The notes beneath the pieces are model-generated. The model was not told the DNA's origin. It searched no databases and was given only the letters and a program-made list of their open reading frames with translations. The position numbers and the translations under genes were made by a program. DNA of 8,642 bases from CAWHHZ01 sp963829355. GTDB taxonomy: Bacteria; Acidobacteriota; Thermoanaerobaculia; Gp7-AA8; JAHWKK01. Each line of letters starts with the position of its first letter. The stretch's first letter is position 1. Shown here in pieces: positions 6,666 to 8,642 of this stretch. The stretch is from contig CAWHHZ010000018.1 of assembly GCA_963829355.1 (NCBI GenBank), positions 1 through 8,642 of the forward strand. Reading direction: 5' to 3'.

Positions 6666-6685
6666 GTCTCCAGAACTGAGGAGAC
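6666..6685 (-). promoter_or_regulatory. Hairpin covering the ribosome binding site of the FAD gene
   Basis: On the - strand GTCTCC (6685-6680) pairs with GGAGAC (6671-6666) around an 8-base loop. The GGAG inside the 3' arm is the only SD candidate for the TTG start at 6659. Six base pairs could hide it in the mRNA; together with the weak start this suggests low or conditional translation. Confidence 0.35.
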
Positions 6686-6687
6686 GA

Positions 6688-6843
6688 TCATAACGCCGGC
6701 AGCGCGATGCCGACGTCGGTTCTGGAGAAATCTTCGCCCTTGAACGTTTGCCGCGGAAACCCTCCGTACAGTCGCGGCTTCAATGGCGGGAGCAAAGATT
6801 CTGCGAACAGGATGGCCAGGATGGCCGAGCTGTCGACGATCAC
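6688..6843 (-). pseudogene. vapC: VapC toxin remnant (PIN domain, internally deleted)
   Basis: The frame starts GTG, overlapping the vapB stop by GTGA, and gives MIVDSSAILAILFAE, the normal VapC N-terminus with the first PIN aspartate (D4). It then leaves frame: the next family segment, FAPAIEAATVRRVSAAN, is in another frame from about 6799 downward. At about 6742-6746 the original frame resumes with FKGEDFSRTDV, a typical VapC C-terminus. The literal frame codes only 51 residues, against roughly 130 for the family. The stretch between SAAN and FKGEDF, which carries the remaining catalytic acids and the core helices, is missing. VapC is an RNase toxin, so this copy should be inactive. The decay is visible in the bases; reading it as one small deletion and one large one is inference. 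Confidence 0.85.
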
Positions 6844-7097
6844 CGGGGCAGTCCCGACTCGTCGTAAAGGAGGTCTCCGTGATCGGAGGAATGGAAAGGC
6901 TCATTCATCTGCGCCGCACACCGGCGACCAATCTCGAGAAGTCGATCGGACAGCCCGGTCTCATCCGTGCTTCGACGCTGTCGCTCGAGGCGTTCCTCGA
7001 GCGCCTTTTTTACGACTTCAGTAAGGGATTCGCCGGTTTGGTCTGCGAGGCGCCTGGCCAATTCATCCGTCTTCCGATCCTTGATGCTGATCGCCAT
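6840..7097 (-). CDS. vapB: VapB-type antitoxin (Rv0623/PSK_trans_fac family)
   Basis: The 85-residue protein is a VapB antitoxin of the Rv0623-like family, which binds the VapC RNase and represses its own promoter as a toxin-antitoxin complex. The N-terminal ribbon-helix-helix-like segment is AISIKDRKTDELARRLADQT, followed by GESLTEVVKKALEERLERQ. The C-terminal toxin-binding tail has LLEIGRRCAA and ends YDESGLPR, the usual family ending. Start ATG 7097 is preceded by AGAAAGG (7105-7111), and a perfect palindrome lies directly upstream. The gene looks intact although its partner is destroyed. It may persist as an autorepressor, as an anti-addiction factor against a VapC elsewhere, or simply not yet have decayed. 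Confidence 0.9.
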   Translation of the reverse strand: MAISIKDRKTDELARRLADQTGESLTEVVKKALEERLERQRRSTDETGLSDRLLEIGRRCAAQMNEPFHSSDHGDLLYDESGLPR

Positions 7098-7111
7098 GAT
7101 TCGACCTTTCT

Positions 7112-7124
7112 ACCTGGACCAGGT
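7112..7124. promoter_or_regulatory. Palindrome upstream of vapB, candidate operator
   Basis: ACCTGG-A-CCAGGT is a perfect 6+1+6 palindrome abutting the vapB ribosome binding site. VapB proteins repress their own operons by binding inverted repeats in this position, so it is a plausible operator; no binding evidence exists. Confidence 0.45.
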
Positions 7125-7145
7125 GTCTTTCCGGAAGAACGATAG

Positions 7146-7159
7146 TCGCCTCGAGGCGA
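7146..7159. promoter_or_regulatory. Perfect 14-bp palindrome upstream of vapB
   Basis: TCGCCTCGAGGCGA is fully self-complementary and is followed on the + strand by TTTTCCTT. It could be a second VapB operator half or part of a terminator. No + strand gene precedes it, so a rho-independent terminator in that direction has no obvious customer. Confidence 0.35.
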
Positions 7160-7186
7160 TTTTCCTTCATTCGCGTCCACCGTACG

Positions 7187-7221
7187 ACTCGAAGGCCCGG
7201 GTCGAACCCGGGCCTTCGAGT
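7187..7221 (-). terminator. Perfect 16-bp stem hairpin between secreted-protein gene and vapB
   Basis: ACTCGAAGGCCCGGGT (7187-7202) pairs without mismatch with 7206-7221 around a 3-base loop. It lies about 80 bp after the stop of the upstream - strand gene and ahead of vapB. No U-run follows on either strand. Stability and place suggest termination or mRNA 3'-end protection. Confidence 0.6.
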
Positions 7222-7250
7222 TATGATCTCAATCCGAGCTCAGCAGTCAT

Positions 7251-7297
7251 GCGGCAAGACCCATATAAGCAGCGTCGGAGGGGGTTGTGTTTGCCGC
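7251..7297 (-). terminator. Inverted repeat just after the secreted-protein stop codon
   Basis: GCGGCAA on the - strand (7297-7291) pairs with TTGCCGC (7257-7251), with further partial pairing inside (CCCC against GGGT). It begins 6 bases after the stop TAG and has no U-run. Weaker than the next hairpin; they may act together. Confidence 0.3.
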
Positions 7298-7302
7298 AGG
7301 TG

Positions 7303-8484
7303 CTACTCGAAACTAACTCGGCGCACATCGCCGTTATGGATGTTGAAGAAGAAGCTGGGATCATTTGTCCGATTATCGGTGACGCTCCAATAGGTGAGTG
7401 CGGAGATCGAGCGGACGAGTATCACGTCCCCTTCCTGAATCTCACCCTCAAAGACCTCTTCGAGGGGAACCTGCTCCATGAATCCCGCAGGAGCTTCGCG
7501 CCAGACCGTCTCGATCAGCTCGCCGTTGCGCTGGATCGCCATTTGGACGAACGGTGTGTCCTGTGGATCGTAAGTGTAGATGTTGAAAAGATCCTCGAAT
7601 CCAAAGTAGCGGAACCCGACGTTGATACGCAGGTGCTCGTAATCAGCAGGGATGATGATTTCCGAACGGGCACCCCACGCGAGCTCTGCGGCGGAAACGT
7701 GGGTTGCCGTATAGAAGCTGAGCTGTCGAGGAGCCAGATCGCTGACGAAGACTTCCCTCACATTCGTCCCGAAGGTCCCCGCATCGGAGTCATTCACAAC
7801 CCTCACCTGGATCGTCGGGAAATAGCCGCCCAGGGCAGAAGGTCCCAGCGGGCTGACTTCGTCAGGAATGATGTCGATCGTCCCGAGGCCGGTTGCTCCC
7901 ATCGCCGTCACGACGTCAGGCCACTGCTCGACCTCGCCCGGATCCAGCTGATAGCTCATCGACGGGTCCTGGTCCGAGGCGATGGCACCCGCCGGGTGAA
8001 AGATGATCGTCCCGCTCATGGGGCGATTCATGATGTTTGCCAGCGACATGATCGTGCGCCACTGCGAGCCGAACGCACCTTCGGTCGAGCCGGCCACCGG
8101 AATCACGGCACGGGCCAGGTCCCGGCGGAGCTCCGGATCGACCTGTACTTTAACGGTGAGATCTCCAGAGCAGAGCTCGGTCGTGTTGGTCACCGGCCCG
8201 GCTTCGGCAACGACTCTGATGCGAAGCTCGTCTTCGAAAGGGAACCTCATGGCGGGTAGCTCGAACCCGTTGTGTCCAGTCGTTCCGAGGACGTACCAGC
8301 TCCGACTGTGGGGATGGAGGATCTCGATCTGATACTGGTCGGCTCCATCGACCGTCTCGAACTCGAGTCTCTGCGACACGTCGGGATCGAGGGGTCCTTC
8401 AGGACTGAGCTGAGGTGTCAGACACTGCGCCCAGGCACTGCCGGCAATTGATGCGGTCGTCAGGAAGATGAGGATGGCTTTCAT
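7303..8484 (-). CDS. Secreted protein of unknown function
   Basis: The 393-residue protein has a signal peptide (ILIFLTTASIAGSAWA, likely cut after A19). The cysteine at 21 lacks a lipobox context, so it is probably a soluble exported protein. Residues 35-118 look like a fibronectin/Ig-type beta domain (EFETVDGADQYQIEILHP, then RIRVVAEAGP); C21 and C105 are the only cysteines and could form a disulfide. Residues 127-255 begin AVIPVAGSTEGAFGSQWRT, a motif I associate with secreted proteins of Acidobacteriota, in which IPV.G...GA.G..+RT precedes a beta-sandwich. Residues 270-390 form a further beta-rich part. No catalytic motif is seen. ATG 8484 has a full-strength SD. The gene stands alone, with hairpins downstream. 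Function is not recognised; a surface or matrix role is only a guess. Confidence 0.85.
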   Translation of the reverse strand: MKAILIFLTTASIAGSAWAQCLTPQLSPEGPLDPDVSQRLEFETVDGADQYQIEILHPHSRSWYVLGTTGHNGFELPAMRFPFEDELRIRVVAEAGPVTNTTELCSGDLTVKVQVDPELRRDLARAVIPVAGSTEGAFGSQWRTIMSLANIMNRPMSGTIIFHPAGAIASDQDPSMSYQLDPGEVEQWPDVVTAMGATGLGTIDIIPDEVSPLGPSALGGYFPTIQVRVVNDSDAGTFGTNVREVFVSDLAPRQLSFYTATHVSAAELAWGARSEIIIPADYEHLRINVGFRYFGFEDLFNIYTYDPQDTPFVQMAIQRNGELIETVWREAPAGFMEQVPLEEVFEGEIQEGDVILVRSISALTYWSVTDNRTNDPSFFFNIHNGDVRRVSFE

Positions 8485-8491
8485 GGGAAGG

Positions 8492-8500
8492 ACCTCCTTT
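8492..8500 (-). promoter_or_regulatory. Strong ribosome binding site of the secreted-protein gene
   Basis: AAAGGAGGT, a near-complete match to the anti-SD, sits 7 bases before the ATG. It is the strongest such site in the window and fixes the start, suggesting high translation. Confidence 0.8.
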
Positions 8501-8572
8501 TCAGCTGATCAGTACGTCGTTGACTGTTTTCTTAATCTAATCTAACCGCTGAACAGGAGAAAGATGTTACTG

Positions 8573-8588
8573 AATGGTGACCATTGGT
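8573..8588. promoter_or_regulatory. Overlapping palindromes upstream of the secreted-protein gene
   Basis: AATGGT-G-ACCATT (8573-8585) is a perfect 6+1+6 palindrome and overlaps ACCA-T-TGGT (8580-8588). A TTAGATTAGATT stretch lies between it and the gene (8530-8545) and could hold the -10 box. The palindrome sits about 90 bp upstream of the start, a normal place for an operator. No regulator is identified. Confidence 0.35.
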
Positions 8589-8615
8589 TTTTGGTAAGCC
8601 CGAGGTTCCGGTCTC

Positions 8616-8642
8616 TCAGGCTGCGGTGGCCGGTTTGCCGTT
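8616..8642 (-). other. Possible 3' end of another - strand gene at the window edge
   Basis: Read from the edge on the - strand, one frame gives NGKPATAA and a TGA at 8616-8618. The composition is gene-like, but eight codons are too few to decide. Confidence 0.15.

Noticed and set aside
7187..7221. tRNA-like or small RNA gene from the strong stem
   Set aside because: It is a single long perfect stem with a 3-base loop, without cloverleaf arms or an anticodon; a terminator or 3'-end element explains it better.
6967..8259. Long open frame (430 codons) on the + strand
   Set aside because: It is antisense to vapB and the secreted-protein gene, shows no recognisable motif, and runs through three hairpins. 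The - strand frames carry a signal peptide and family motifs.

Overview
The window is about 8.6 kb of high-G+C bacterial chromosome with compact genes and clear Shine-Dalgarno sites. Several features fit an Acidobacteriota-like soil or metagenome lineage: a TolB/amidohydrolase-type hydrolase, a secreted glucose/sorbosone-dehydrogenase-like protein, a MerR-HTH/TPR fusion, a secreted protein of a type I associate with that phylum, and dispersed repeats with a TCATCCTGAG core. This assignment is inference from gene style, not proven by a marker gene.

Layout. (1) 1-397, + strand: the 3' end of a secreted-type amidohydrolase, broken by an apparent one-base deletion near 150. (2) 398-897: a gene-free, repeat-rich convergent junction. 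It holds a 305-bp MITE-like element with 31-bp terminal inverted repeats and a TGA direct repeat, apparently inserted into one copy of the TCATCCTGAG repeat, followed by a head-to-head repeat pair. (3) 898-1320, - strand: an OsmC-family peroxiredoxin-like gene. (4) 1438-4385, + strand: a tight three-gene unit of quinone oxidoreductase (qor type), secreted PQQ-type sugar dehydrogenase-like protein, and MerR-HTH/TPR protein. The first two overlap by ATGA and the third follows after 3 bases. (5) 4386-4679: a second repeat-rich convergent junction built like the first. (6) 4680-7097, - strand: vapB antitoxin, a vapC toxin remnant, a COG2509-type FAD-dependent oxidoreductase starting at TTG, and a GlsB/YeaQ-type membrane protein. 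(7) 7098-7302: a cluster of perfect palindromes and hairpins. (8) 7303-8484, - strand: a secreted protein of unknown function with a very strong ribosome binding site. (9) 8485-8642: its upstream region, with overlapping palindromes.

How the parts relate. OsmC and the quinone oxidoreductase are divergent across 117 bp and both suggest redox or electrophile stress. The quinone oxidoreductase unit carries its own putative regulator as last gene. The strongest out-of-the-ordinary signals are the MITE-like insertion inside a dispersed repeat, the repeat pairs at both convergent junctions, the eroded vapC beside an intact vapB, and the frameshifted hydrolase. I see no CRISPR array, tRNA, rRNA, or complete defence or biosynthetic system.
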